A stretch of DNA of 64,000 bases from Seriola aureovittata (Eukaryota; Chordata; Actinopteri; Carangiformes; Carangidae), in contig NC_079365.1 in the NCBI RefSeq assembly GCF_021018895.1, positions 15,947,501 through 16,011,500 of the forward strand, given 5' to 3'. Every line of letters begins with the position of its first letter. Position 1 is the stretch's first letter. Under the pieces are notes generated by a model. That model saw only the letters and a list, made by a program, of their open reading frames with translations. It did not search any database and was not told the origin of the DNA. The position numbers and the translations under genes were made by a program. Positions 33,656 to 55,174 of this stretch are shown piece by piece.

Positions 33656-34192
33656 AGGTGGAGGTCATTTGGGGTCCCTGGGGAACTCAGCAGATCATGA
33701 CACAAGCAACTCCTCTGACTGATTTGACTCAAACCTGAAGATGTCATCTCAAGCCACTCAATTCTTTCAGTCGACTCACATCATCAGCAGAGTAAAAGGT
33801 AAAATAAAAAGTGGGAGTGCATTATTAGTTAAAGAAAAATACACTGCACATCTTCCAGCATGGCTCTGCTAGGAGCAAAAGCATAAATGTTCCCAGCTAA
33901 ACAACAAATAGATTATAGTGGTCCTGCACCCTAATAGGTGCTGGGCATATTTGCTGCTGTACATTTTTGTCTAAGTTTCTCCCTCAAATCCATAACCTGA
34001 CCTCATGTCTATACAAATCCCAAGGTACAATCCCTTATAAACGTATATTCATATCCCCTGTTTGTAATGTATGAACACAGGAGGGTGCACAGTCTCTCAA
34101 TGCTTTATGAGGAATAAATCATACAACTTTCTGCTCAAGAACCAGGTTTCATGAAATATAAAACATACACCAAGCTCTCTCCTTGAAGTGTG

Positions 34193-36715
34193 TTTATTAA
34201 AGGGTATTCAAATTTCATGTGTTTTTCAAGTTTCAAAATAACAATGACATCAAACCAGCCACAAACACAACAGGAGCTGTGAATGTCTGAAACAAAGCAT
34301 CATGGGTAAAATCACACATATACAGCATGGTCATTTGCTTTTAGTGATCAATTTAAATTTATAACAAACCCCTCTCATTTCATCCCAGTCCCTGGGAGGA
34401 GTGTATTACACGCATGAATAGAAATCAGTGACGTTACAACCTTTCATGTCACTCCTTCAAACAGCGTATATTATCTCATAAAACAAAAATACCGAGATAT
34501 TAGAACTGCAACAGAGAACTTATTAGCTTTCTGTCCTCAAACAGCAAAAAAACTTCAGTTCTACTCTAACTTAAATTCCCAGAGATCATTAGTGAACGAT
34601 GCACTCCTCTGACCTGAAGTTTCTTATTCTTTGGCAGGTAGTGAGGTTGAATAGGTGGAACAAATGCAGCAGTTTTTGCCATATTGAACAGTTTGCTCTA
34701 TAGCAGATTCGCTCACTGCAAGGTGTTTAATTTACTGTTAATTATAGTTTCAGTTCATTACACTTCCTGCGAATAATCTATTTACCTGGAATTATTGGGA
34801 CAAATTATGGTGAAAGCAAAGCCATGGAGCACTTCTCCAAGAGAAGCTTTGCTTTACATTTACTGAGTGTGGTTTCGTATTTTCCTATAACTCTAGGTCA
34901 GTGTGGCTATCAACTGTGCATCAATTATCTAGGATTTACATATGTAGGATGTAGGATTTACAACAAAATAATTGCCCTACTACATGTGCACAAAAAGCAA
35001 GATTAACCAGCATGAACTACACATAACTATCCATGGAAAATGTAACCAGGGATAATTGTTATTTAAGGCAAAGTGTTAAAAGGTTAAAAATTTGCTGCAG
35101 GTTCATTTATTGTGAACCTTTCAATAACTGTCAGTACTAGCAAGTCATCAGTAATTGATTACATGATTGATTTCATGGTTTGCAAACTTTCATTTTCAAT
35201 TGGATGCAAAAAAGCAGACAATGTTGTAAAACCCTGGAGCGGAAAAAACAAAATCAAAACACACAGCACTGAGGACATTCATCTAAACCAGAAAGTGGAA
35301 TCTGGCTTCCTTCTACAGGACACTGATTAAAAGGTGAGATTTCCATTATTATTTCTATATAATTTTCATAGTTTAAATCACACTTTTCCCTGACCCCGAC
35401 AGAATATTTGCCAAAAGGAAGCATGGGATTATGACACGCTTGGCATGAAACTGTTATTTCTGAACAATTAACAACCATCATTTTAATAGCACACCGTCAG
35501 TCCACATACTGCAACAAAGTCTTCTTTGCTGGACAGATGAATTGCATTTGGCTGTAAGAGAAGCTCCAACTAAGCTATACCGATTAGAAGCAGTGAGACA
35601 ACAAAGACAAAGATGCATGATTACTTCTTTCAATTCATGGATAGGTCCGACTTATTCCTATTTGATGAACTTTAATATGACTCTACAAGTAAAGTTTGCT
35701 ATGCAGACTACATCATCTATTCTGGTACAAACTACTGATCTCCTGACTTAAACAGACTATGACTCAAAAAAAAAGAAAAAAAGAAAAACACACACAAACA
35801 TGAAAAATACTATGTAAACTGTTTAAAACAAAACACAGCACAGGTAATTAGTCAATACATAAAAAAACAAACAAAATTCAGGGAGTAATTTCATTATTAT
35901 TGCTTGAATAAGCTTAGATTTAGTGACACTGTCCTTCCGATCTATAATCTTTGGCCACAGGCTGTGTGCCCACCGGGCGTTTCTCCAATAGCCACCAGTG
36001 CCAAACAGAGGCCTATGGACTGTTGAAAGTGCTGGTCTGGGCCACTACAGTATCAAAACACACTTTTGAGCACAGGGCACTTTTACTCAAAGGGCTTTCT
36101 ATCACCTCGTTCTGAAGCTGCTGAACACACAGTAAACTCTCGGCACTGTCAAGCACTTAATTTCCACTGAACCCAACAAACTGAGGCCAGCTTCCCGGTG
36201 GACACCCAGCCATAATCCACGCACCATCAGTGGAAAGGCCCGTTTGTTTGTTTGCATGTCTCTGGGGAATTCCCACAGATTCACAAGCTCTCTTTATTCT
36301 CCCTGAAGAGACAGACACCTGATACCCTGGCACTCGGCCGGCCAATCAGACTTAAAATCATAGGGCACCTCATGGTACATCGAAGTATCACAGTGTGTAG
36401 GGATGTGAGGCAAAAACCTGTTCACAGTGTGGAACAGAAGGGGTTTCAGATCTTTGGCTGATCTCTGCCAGCCCCTTGCAACGATCCACATAAGGGAGAA
36501 GACAAGGCGAAAGGCAAAGACCATGCCAGTAAGCAGAGAAGAGAGAGGGTGGAGAAGATCGTCCCAATCCATGCAACGCCTTCATATTTCTAATGTCTGT
36601 CAAATTTTATGTCATCCCACCACTCTGCTCTTCATATCACAGACAACCCCTTTAACTGCCACCCTTCATGGCCTCTCAGGGAGACAGCTGTTTCCTTGCA
36701 GCAGGCAGCTCCAGT
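34193..36715 (-). other. szrd1: Probable long szrd1 3' UTR
   Basis: There is no coding gene between the szrd1 stop and a minus-strand AATAAA (plus-strand TTTATT at 34193-34198). A long 3' UTR of about 2.5 kb is plausible because mammalian SZRD1 also has a long one. Frames of 60-134 codons here on both strands look random. Confidence 0.35.
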
Positions 36716-38594
36716 TTATCTGCACAGTCGAAAGCCTGAGGTGCCATCTGGGCCGGTGGGCTGGCGGATCACATGATTGTTTGGACGAACTGGTTCTGGT
36801 GGTTGCTGCGCACTCAGACGAGTTGGCCTAATAACACAGGGAAAAAACGTAGAATAAATTACATGTTTTTTCTACTAATATTATCCACTAATTTCTATCT
36901 ACATCTTTTCTTCTCCACTTTAACAAATGTGGGTTTTGTAGTTTTTACCATAATAATGTCTTACCTGTCCTGGCTTGGATTGTCCTGAGGAGTTTCCTCT
37001 GAAGAAGCACTACCCAAAATCCTTCTCCTGGCTTCTGCATACTCTGCCTCCCTCTGGGCCAAAGACTTCATCTGCTGAGAGGGACGAGACGAGGATGCAG
37101 GGTTTCCTGTGGTACCGTTATTTGAAGGACGCTTTAAAATTCGAATTTGTGGTGGGGGTGCTGCAGGCAGAGAGTCATCCTGGATTACTATAGCAGTTTG
37201 CACAGGTGAACCACCTGAACCCAACCTGGACTTCCTGCACAGGTGAGAAAGTGTGAGAAAAATATTTAAAAAAATTTAAATTAAAAAAAAAAAAAAAATA
37301 TATATATACTGAATGTATATATACACATCATATATTTAAGACTTTTGATAAATCTGCTGTTTACTTACTTTGCCTCCTGATTTATTTTCAGTTTAGCTTC
37401 AAGCCTTCTCTCTATTTCCTGAGGAGAAAGACATATTTATCTTTACTGTACAAGTTAATTTTCTGTCTCATTGACAGCAGACATGTTCACGAGATCTGTG
37501 TTTCTAAGTTGCTGGCATCTGAGAAAACATACTTCTGGAAGATATTCTGATACAATTCAACCATTACAGAGCAATAAACGCTATAGTAAGGGATCTATTT
37601 AATCTCTGGACAACAGAGAGTACAGACTACAGAACACATTACTCTGTAATACCACATGGAGGGCCTAACATAGACTTCAATTGTGTTGTATTTTCAGCGC
37701 GTTTGTGTGTTTGGCTGTGTTGTGAGTATTTGCAGCATGTGTTATCAAATTGATTAAACTGTTTTAGAATTTGATTGTGCATTGTCTATTTGCATGTGTT
37801 TTTGCTTAAGTTTCGGTGCGTTGACATTTCAGGGCCACCGTAGGCAAAATATATGTAGTTGTAATTAACAAATATTCAAATACAGCCTACTAATGCATTT
37901 TACTCCTAAATCATTTTAATCTCCCTTAGATGATAATAGATTAGCTGCTTTTAACAATAAAAGGTATTGATATTGACATTCTGGTCATTTTATCACTTGG
38001 AATTGGATTGAAACCAACTTTTTTTTATTCCACCTGTAGTATAATCTACCAACACATGCTAGAAACCCCTGCTAGAGCTCTCTGGTTATACTACAACTAT
38101 TCTCTCTCAGTGAACCTGACTCAATGCACTGTTATGCTATTCTAATGATTCACCTCAGTGCAGCCTGTCATTTCCGCAATGGGCGGGTCTAAACAATGGT
38201 GCCTTTATAGGAAAAAGTCTGCTTTGTAAAAATTGAGCCTTCTTTATGGTTACTACTCCGGTTTTGCACGCATTAAATAAATAATAATTTCGTAGAGCAG
38301 ATGACAAGAAGCCAGGCTCAGTCCCAAATCGTAGTGGGACAGCGAGGCCTGCAGGACTCAGCCCGGAAGAGAGGCTGCTGTCTTTGATAAGAAAACAAAC
38401 CGAAATAAATAAATAAATAAAAAGCGTGTATTAATTTTCAAGCATTACACCCATCCAGCGTTTCGTGGGTCACTGCTAAGTGGCTGTCGAACCGAAATAG
38501 GGTTACAACCTGGTTTCGCACGCCATGTATTAGTGTTTCTCACCCCGCTGTCCGCTGCCTCTTCCCAGCTCTCTGCAACCTCCTCATCCTCCAT
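36716..38594 (-). CDS. szrd1: SUZ RNA-binding domain-containing protein 1
   Basis: Small protein with SUZ and SUZ-C motifs, which are linked to RNA binding and ribonucleoprotein localisation. Four coding exons: 38544-38594, 37369-37418, 36965-37234, 36716-36827; phases close to 160 residues (human 152). It starts [17 protein letters not shown], identical to mammals. The SUZ core follows ([21 protein letters not shown], then [20 protein letters not shown]). The C-terminal SUZ-C motif reads RPTRLSAQQ and [17 protein letters not shown]. The fish form ends LCR rather than the human QRR. It lies next to necap2 on the same strand, as in human, and head to head with fbxo42. Confidence 0.95.
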
Positions 38595-40506
38595 GTTTAA
38601 CAGGACTACTGGCTGGTTACCTCCTCGGCTCCGCCGGCTAACTATTTCCCATTCACGTCGAGGACAATTGGCGGAGAGCAGCTTCTGCACCGACCCACCG
38701 ATAGTACGATTTAACGGGTTTTTGTTGTCAGATGAAGGTTGAAGGACCAGATTCACAAATCTTTGCCTGGCCGCGTGTGTTAGCCTGTTAGCTTAACGCT
38801 CCACCGTGGACACCCTCCTCCCCTCCTCCGGCTGCCTGTTACTTTAAATTTGGCGTCACGTCCACCTCGGTAAATCAACCGGTTGCCGGTAGGTCCCACA
38901 CACCGCTCAGAGGAAAAATGACGACTGTATATGTAAACAGTAACCTCTACCTGTCGACAGTTATGTTAGCTGTTAGCCAGGTTTAAGACCTAGCGAAGCG
39001 ACGTTGAAGATCTCTTCTGATTGGGCAGTTAAAGGGAAAGTTAACGGAAACTTAACTTTGGTTAACCGGTTCTCCGTTTTCTGCTCCTCTGACTGTTGAG
39101 AAAACTAGTGCTGTTTGAGACCGACTCTTGGATTTGTGAAAACTCTATTTTATTTATGAAAGCAAGAAAGGACGAGTTTACTGTTGTTTTTAATCGTCTA
39201 GACCACATTGATAATGTTCAAGATCAAAAACCACTACTTCCCAAATATGGACTAGATTATGACAAATTTAAGATACTTTAAAACACGATTTCAGATTGGT
39301 AAAAACCTTTATTGTATTTGTGAAAACGCATTGTACTTTTTAATACTATTGTACTACATCACTACATTTATTTGGCGGCTTTAATTAGTTAAGTTTACAC
39401 ATAAAAAATTTAATTAAAAAATAATATGGAAATCTCTTAAAATATGATGCTTTGTTATAATTTAAACTGTATAGTACAGTTGAAAAAACAGAAAATTCAT
39501 TGGAAACTATTTGGATAATCATTTAAATCATTTTTCATACAAAATGCCAAACAATCATGGTTCCAGGTTCTCAAGAATTTGCTGCTTTTAATAATATTGT
39601 AATAATTGGTTGGGCAAGCATCATGTAGGTGGGCTCTGGGTATTGGGTAACTATGACGGTCATTTCTTATTATTTTCTTAATTGTTTCAAACCAAATAAT
39701 TAGCAGATTAATCCATAATGAAATTAATCATTAGTTGCTCCACCTCAAACAACTGCAACAGTAAAATGCTTTTACATGAACACACGAGTAATAATGTAAG
39801 GGTGTAAAGTATATAGTTTAACACTCATGGGGATTTTGGGGACACGTTTCTGCATTCAGCACATTTTCCTGATTATACCTAGACATTTTTACTTAAGTAA
39901 CATTTTCAATGCAAAAAACCTTTTCATGTAACAGAGTATTTTACAGTGCGGTTTTAGTGCTTTTTTTAATTAAAAGATCTGAATACTTCCTCCCACAAGA
40001 ACACTTTTTATATTTTAATGGGTTTCATACGGTAATCACAACTTTCCCCTGGGCAACACTTTTGCCTGCAGCGGCTGGGGGCGCAGTGTCTGGGGCTGGG
40101 GACCCACCCTGGTGCCACGGACGGTCCGCGGCTGCTGGAGCGTCGCTGTGTTGCGGAGGACGCTCTTCACAGAGCGGAAGATGGCGACTGTTTGGAGGCT
40201 GCAGAGGAACCTCCGGAGCTGATACCGGGGAGGAGGAGAGAAGAGACACACTCAGAGACCACAGAACACCACGTCTAAAACAACGGTATTAACAAGGCCG
40301 GGTTCAGGGTTTTCAGTTTCAGGGTTGAAATCCCGACAAAGTGTCTGACATTAGAGGAGCTACCGTTAGCAAAGATTACCAGCAGTACACCTGACTCAAG
40401 ATAGCAGCTAGCTTGTTAGCTGCCAGGGTGTAACTGAGCCTGAAATGATGTCGTGTCATTGAGGTAATTAGGAAGTGGATGTGTTTCCATGCGGTGTCGA
40501 GCAGAG
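38595..40506. promoter_or_regulatory. Divergent szrd1/fbxo42 promoter interval
   Basis: The interval between the two start regions has CpG-rich patches near 38600-38900 and 40040-40250. An AAGATGGCGAC element (40178-40188) matches the YY1 core-promoter motif and probably marks the fbxo42 start site. GTTAGC/GCTAAC hexamers are unusually frequent at both ends. A candidate non-coding fbxo42 exon ends at 40506 (CAGAG then GTATGT) or at 40285. An AT-rich middle with a family-B repeat separates the two CpG-rich parts, so these may be two adjacent promoters rather than one. Confidence 0.45.
39498..39745 (+). repeat. Family-B dispersed repeat, near-complete copy
   Basis: It contains AAATGCCAAACAATCATGGTTCCAG, broken here as AAATGCCAAACAATC then ATGGTTCCAGGTTCTCAAGA, followed by TTTGCTGCTTTTA. 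It ends with AGCAGATTAATCCATAATG and ATTAGTTGCTCC. This is the most complete copy of the family in the window. Confidence 0.6.
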
Positions 40507-41056
40507 GTATGTAAAAGAAAACGCATCAGCTGTGGCTCTTTGCGTTTATCTAAAGATTCGTTAATGCTAACGTTAGCTTGGGTGCTCATGAAAAGTTAGC
40601 TAGCGTCGTTAGCCAGTGCTAGCACATATTCTCTGAGGATCAAACGTTAAATTCAGCAACATGTTCACGCTGGTTAGTCAGCGAAAAAGTGTTTTGCAGC
40701 ATAAGCCATTCCTCGTTTAGCTGTATGACATAGCACACGTTCAATGTATTTTTCCTATGTAGATATCTTTCGTAGATAATTAGCATTAGCAGTCCAACAT
40801 TTCATTTATTATGTCACGGCTAACGACAGCTAGTTAGATGTAGCTAACGATATAAGAGGGACGTGCTGTGTGCTGGGGCCAGCTGTGAAGGCTAAAGAAA
40901 GGGCACCACCCGTTTTAAACAATGGGTGTAACAATTAAGCCTGCTGCCACAAAAATACTATATTGGTTACAGGTCTGCAGTGTCATTGGGTTTCTAGGGT
41001 AGGATCAGATCTTATCCAGTTTTCTTTAAGTATTTCTCATTAAATTTGCTTTCCAG

Positions 41057-41094
41057 AAATCCAATAAGGAACATATAGGGCAGATGTGCAACGG
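41057..41094 (+). other. fbxo42: Candidate non-coding 5' exon of fbxo42
   Basis: A 38-base segment bounded by a good acceptor (TTGCTTTCCAG) and a good donor (ACGG then GTGAGT). Joined to the start exon at 41237 it would place an upstream ATG (41084) in a short frame that overlaps the main start. It is supported by splice signals only. Confidence 0.4.
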
Positions 41095-41164
41095 GTGAGT
41101 CTACCAGCATAAATAGAATAATTGACTTAAAAGCTGTTTTATTGTAGCTAAATGTGTCTAATAG

Positions 41165-46402
<5,238 letters not shown>

Positions 46403-46983
46403 TGCAGCTCCAGGTGGGATTGGGAAGACAGACGCTTCGCCCTGTGACCACACAAGGGAACTGACACACAAGGCCTTTTTCCTATAGAGAGGATTATGGG
46501 AAAAAAACATAATCATTGTTAGATGTTCCACTTCAGAACTTCACGATCCCCCTTCTGCCTACTGCAAGCATTCAATATAAAACACTTTAACTACACTTTG
46601 ATAAAAACATTTGGTTGAGTGAGAATCTTGGCTGTGTGTGTGTGTGTGTGTTTGTGAGTGCAGTGATTAGAGAGAACAGGACATTTCTTGTTGTTCCCCA
46701 AAAGGTGATCAACCAAACAATAACATTTCTGTTTTTCTGTGTCACCCTCCTCTGAACTCTTGAAAGAGGAACTATGGAAGAACGGACACTGTTGACAGAA
46801 ACGGTTGACCTTGCATTTTGTATCACTCTTTAAGCCTGCAATGTTTACATTGAAAACGGTGTGAGTGTGTGTGTGTATGTGTGTGTTATGTGTGCACGGT
46901 GGTGGTTAAAAGTTGTTGACTAATGTGTGTCGGGGGCCATGGTGGGTGAGAGAGATGGCACTGTACTATAAACATAGTTAAAC

Positions 46984-46989
46984 AATAAA
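46984..46989 (+). other. fbxo42: Likely fbxo42 polyadenylation signal (AATAAA)
   Basis: AATAAA lies about 580 bases past the stop codon and is followed by a TGTCTGCTC and GTGTGTGTTTG-type GU-rich region. A 3' UTR of about 0.6 kb is the simplest reading. Confidence 0.55.
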
Positions 46990-47074
46990 GGCCTCCATGT
47001 CTGCTCTGTCACAGTCTTAACATGCCTGCTGTGTGTGTTTGTTTGTTGTCTATCAGTCATTGCTGATTTTTTTT

Positions 47075-48055
47075 GATGAAAATGCCTCAGGACAAGGTTC
47101 ATTAGTAGCTGTTGTGGAGCTTTCAATCGTATCACATGATCCTCCTCAGCAGATGCACTTTGTCCAAGTTGTCATGGAAATGGAGAATGAATTTTCAGTC
47201 TGAATTTTGAAGCCAACATGAAGGAGAAGTGTGAACGCAAAGACAGGCCAAAATAATTTGAATTTTATAAGCAAGTGGAAATCTGAGATTTAATCACTAC
47301 ACAATACTTCATGTTAATATTTTAATGCTATTGAATTCAAGGCATAAAAATATTTTCCTTTAAAGACCATCTGATTTTATTCTGTTTGAATTCCCCTATC
47401 TGAAATTTCCTGTAGGTCATTTGAAGTAGTGCACAAACTACGTTTCTTGGTTTGTTTTCACATATTCAAACAGAAAATTTAAATGTCTTAATATCCAAAG
47501 ATTTATATCCAAGTTGTGTGAATCCAGTTATGGATCTAAAAATTCAAGTCGAGATAGTTTTAGTTGGTTTAATTCAAGCACCAAAATTAAAGATGAAAAC
47601 TTCAAACCTGAACATCGGGGCTTTTGCTCTTTTGTAATTATACGTTTCTGACTTGTTCATGTTAGTTGGAATTTTTCAAAATTAAACCAATCCAAGTTAA
47701 GCAACTCATTTTTTAAATTAGATATTTACTCAAATGTGCCTTTTTTTTGAATATTTAACTCTTGAGTTTTCCGTCTGAAATTGTAATAAAGAAGAGGAAG
47801 GACACATGGTCCTCAATGTTAAATATTTCAATGCTCTAAATTCAGTTGTATTTACATTTTAACAAAGTACTGAGAAGTGATTCAATTTCACAATAAGGTG
47901 TTCAATTTATAAGATTCAAATGACCAAGGCCTGTCTTTGCTTCCATAAGAAGTGACAACTGAGCAAACTTCATCTGCTGAAGAAGATCATGTTATATGAT
48001 CGAAAGCTCCAGAACGGCTACTAATGGACCCCGTAATGAGATTATTTTATCAACT
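47075..48055. mobile_element. Foldback element with long terminal inverted repeats
   Basis: The left arm (about 47075-47330) and the reverse complement of the right arm (about 47800-48055) share CATTAGTAGC(T/C)GTT, TGGAGCTTTC(A/G)ATC, ACATGATC(C/T)TC(C/T)TCAGCAGATG and GCAAAGACAGGCC in the same order. The match continues more weakly inward (AATTTGAATTTTATAA against CATTTGAATCTTATAA). The arms are a few hundred bases long and diverged, and the unmatched centre has no coding frame. This fits a non-autonomous foldback or MITE-type DNA transposon. Confidence 0.75.
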
Positions 48056-48479
48056 TTGAGCATTTGATTTACTCGTTCAGAGGCATTTGATTAATATTTA
48101 ATATATTTTTATGATGTACTTTATGGAGCTGTAGACCAGCGGCCTCTAGTGGCTGCTGACACAACACAGAAAGAAAAAGGGCAAATAGATGAGTCATCTC
48201 AACTGGAAGTAGCATAATTTATTCTACATATAATTTACGCATTTCCCAGCAAATGCTTCTTAGCATTTATATTGTTTTTTTTAAATAACAGAGCAACCAC
48301 ATATTATATCCCTGTTTACTAAATTCATCTTTATGCTCAAAATGTGTCTAAAGCAATCAATTACACTAGGAAATATTTAATTAAATGATATGGTGCTGAC
48401 GTAAAGGTACAGGTTTGTTTTGTTTCTGAGACTATCCATGCTGTTTGTGGCAGATTAACCTTTCTTCAACACCTATCCC

Positions 48480-48775
48480 TAGTCAGCATTTGGATCTCTG
48501 CTCTCCTTTCCCTCAGACACTCCACCCCCCTCTTTGACCAACAATAACCTTTTACCCAGAGAGCTCCTATAGGACCAGAGCAGGGGCAGTTTAGAGCAGA
48601 GCCATTTGATTCGTTCAGACTCAGGGATATGGTGAGGTGGCAGACAGGACTGAAATGGTATTGGCTCTGACCCGAGGCAGTGGGAGGAGACTTTGACAAT
48701 GAATATGCTGAGGACACATGTTTACAATGATGGGAGAGAGGGGAAGAATGGAGCTGCACAGGATCACTGAACACT
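48480..48775 (+). promoter_or_regulatory. slc25a34: Probable slc25a34 promoter and non-coding first exon
   Basis: A GC-richer interval whose right end is a plausible donor (CTGAACACT then GTGAGT at 48776). The next good acceptor, at 49253 (TCTCCTTGCAG), leads into the exon holding the start codon. Supported by splice signals and position only. Confidence 0.3.
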
Positions 48776-49450
48776 GTGAGTTTCTCAATGAAGTAACCAA
48801 ATACAAGAGATATTTTCTAACTTTTCTAAAGGCAAGTGAGAGGAGTTTTTTATTTCAGTGTGTTTGTAACTCATGCTTTTACTGCGCATGTTTGTGTAGT
48901 TGTGTGTTGGTTTGAATGAACTTGAGTGTGTTGTGTCTATTGATCTTGTCTGCTTGCAAGGATGCATCGTTTAATGTTTGATTTACTATTAAATCTGTTT
49001 ATGTATTTTCGGGTGTAGTGGTGTTGCATTTCCGCTCAACACTACTACACACTGCAAGTTTAGAGTTAAACTGCCGGACAGGTTTCTAAAATATGTTTGT
49101 CATGAGTCATGAGTATTTCCTGGAGGACAATAGGTTTCTTCTCAGTTTTCCTCTCTCCTGATATGAAGGGCTGAGCCTTTGTAAACATACCTGCACCTTA
49201 TATTTCAAAAATGTTGACATAAACATGAATACACTCTCTCATTCTCCTTGCAGGTGGTGCCTCTCTTAAACAGACTGACAGTCTAGGAAGCTAACGAAAG
49301 TCACTACAGAAAGACATCAGAGTGACGCATTGTCCTGTGAGACACAGGCAAAACAAATTCAATGAGTTATCACAAAAGCTGATAGAATTTGTTTTTGACA
49401 TCACTGTTCTGTACCAAGTACAATACACTCCCTGTTCCCTACCAACTTAG

Positions 49451-53883
<4,433 letters not shown>

Positions 53884-53965
53884 AACATCCTAAAGGCCTG
53901 CTTATAATCACTGGACTCAGTTATAGATATCAAAGTGTCCATCCATCAATGAGTGGAAAGCTGAA

Positions 53966-54210
53966 TTTAAAGAAAAAGTTTGACATTTTGGAAAATATAC
54001 TTATTGGCTTTGTTGCTGAGAGTTAGATGAGAGGATTGAAAGCCTCTCATGGCTGTATGATAGTCAGAGCTGGGCTAGACGTGTCCCTCTGTCTCCAGCC
54101 TTTGCGCTGTAGTTTTATAGTCACTGTACAGACAGGAGCACTCTCAGTCTTCTCTTCAAATTCTCCATCAGAAAGCAAACTTGGTGAAAATGTCAAACTA
54201 TTCCTTTAAG
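53966..54210. mobile_element. Terminal-inverted-repeat element (family A), complete short copy
   Basis: The left end TTTAAAGAAAAAGTTTGACA(TTTT) pairs with the reverse complement of the right end, CTTAAAGGAATAGTTTGACA(TTTT). Inside, GCTGAGAGTTAGATGAGAGG is typical of the family. It is shorter and more degenerate than usual copies and lies in the slc25a34 3' UTR or just beyond it. Confidence 0.7.
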
Positions 54211-54636
54211 TGAGACTTGTCCCTGTCCCATGAAGAAAGGACGGTGGATGAATATTCAATTACTTGACAGAAGATGGACACTTGCTGCACAGACTCTGAG
54301 AGACGTTTTGAATCACAATCTTCAAATCTATGAAGTGGGTGATGAACTTTCAGGTTTTACTTTAAATTACCTCAAATAATGAATTTGAGAAAAGTGACTC
54401 CCATAAGCTAGTCAATGACGTGCCGATGAACGAAAGAACAAGTCCGGATTATTGAAACATAAACTCTGTATTCCATGGTTATGATCCAGTGTGGGTGCTG
54501 TAATCTGTCACAGTTTAATGCATAACTCCTGTTGCCTTGTCTGTTATATGTAAGGAAAGACATCTGATGGAAATGTTTTTATTTACTGCCATATGAACTA
54601 CTGGTACCTAAAGCCAAGGATGCCATTTGATGTGAG

Positions 54637-54690
54637 TTTTTTTTTTTTTTTTTTTTTTTCAGAAACGGGTACTTAAAGCTTTTGAACAGC

Positions 54691-54733
<43 letters not shown>
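54637..54733. repeat. Poly-T run and (AAT)n microsatellite with an AATAAA
   Basis: Twenty-odd consecutive T at 54637-54659, then an (AAT/TAA)n tract at 54694-54733 that ends in AATAAAG. That AATAAA could serve as the slc25a34 polyadenylation signal, about 0.85 kb past the stop codon. Confidence 0.8.
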
Positions 54734-55174
54734 GACATTTTTTATATGAAATGAATGATGTATTTGTTTTTGTATCCTCTGGGACACAAGCGCTGCGACT
54801 TTGAAACACATCTAAGAGGCATTGTAAGCAAAGTGTGATTTTATTCTGACCCAGCTAATAGGTGTCTGATTCTTCTGTAAATCTAATCATCTTTCCTGAG
54901 AGGACTTTCAGCCTCTTTCATCAGGAAATAGTGAGACTGGCAACTACAGTCAAATCACATTTGACCTTTGGAACTGGAGCATGGAGCGCGCTCAGACCTG
55001 ACCAACAGGAAGGGAACAGAGGCAACGTGAAATCTTTACCAAAGGTTTGGCTTAGAGGAATTTAGCATAAACAGACTTGTTCTTCGCTGCTGTTTGTGAG
55101 CAGGTTTCAGATTGTGGTAGCATGAGTGAGAGATCATAGCGCTTTTGTCCTTGTGTCCTTGTGAAAACATAAAA

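Noticed and set aside
36427..36831. 134-codon plus-strand frame opposite szrd1
   Set aside because: It is a shadow over the szrd1 last exon and 3' UTR, with no recognisable domain and a composition unlike a gene.
40025..40292. GC-rich frames on both strands near the fbxo42 start
   Set aside because: The CpG-rich leader keeps several frames open at once. None continues through a plausible splice junction, and the YY1 element points to an untranslated leader.
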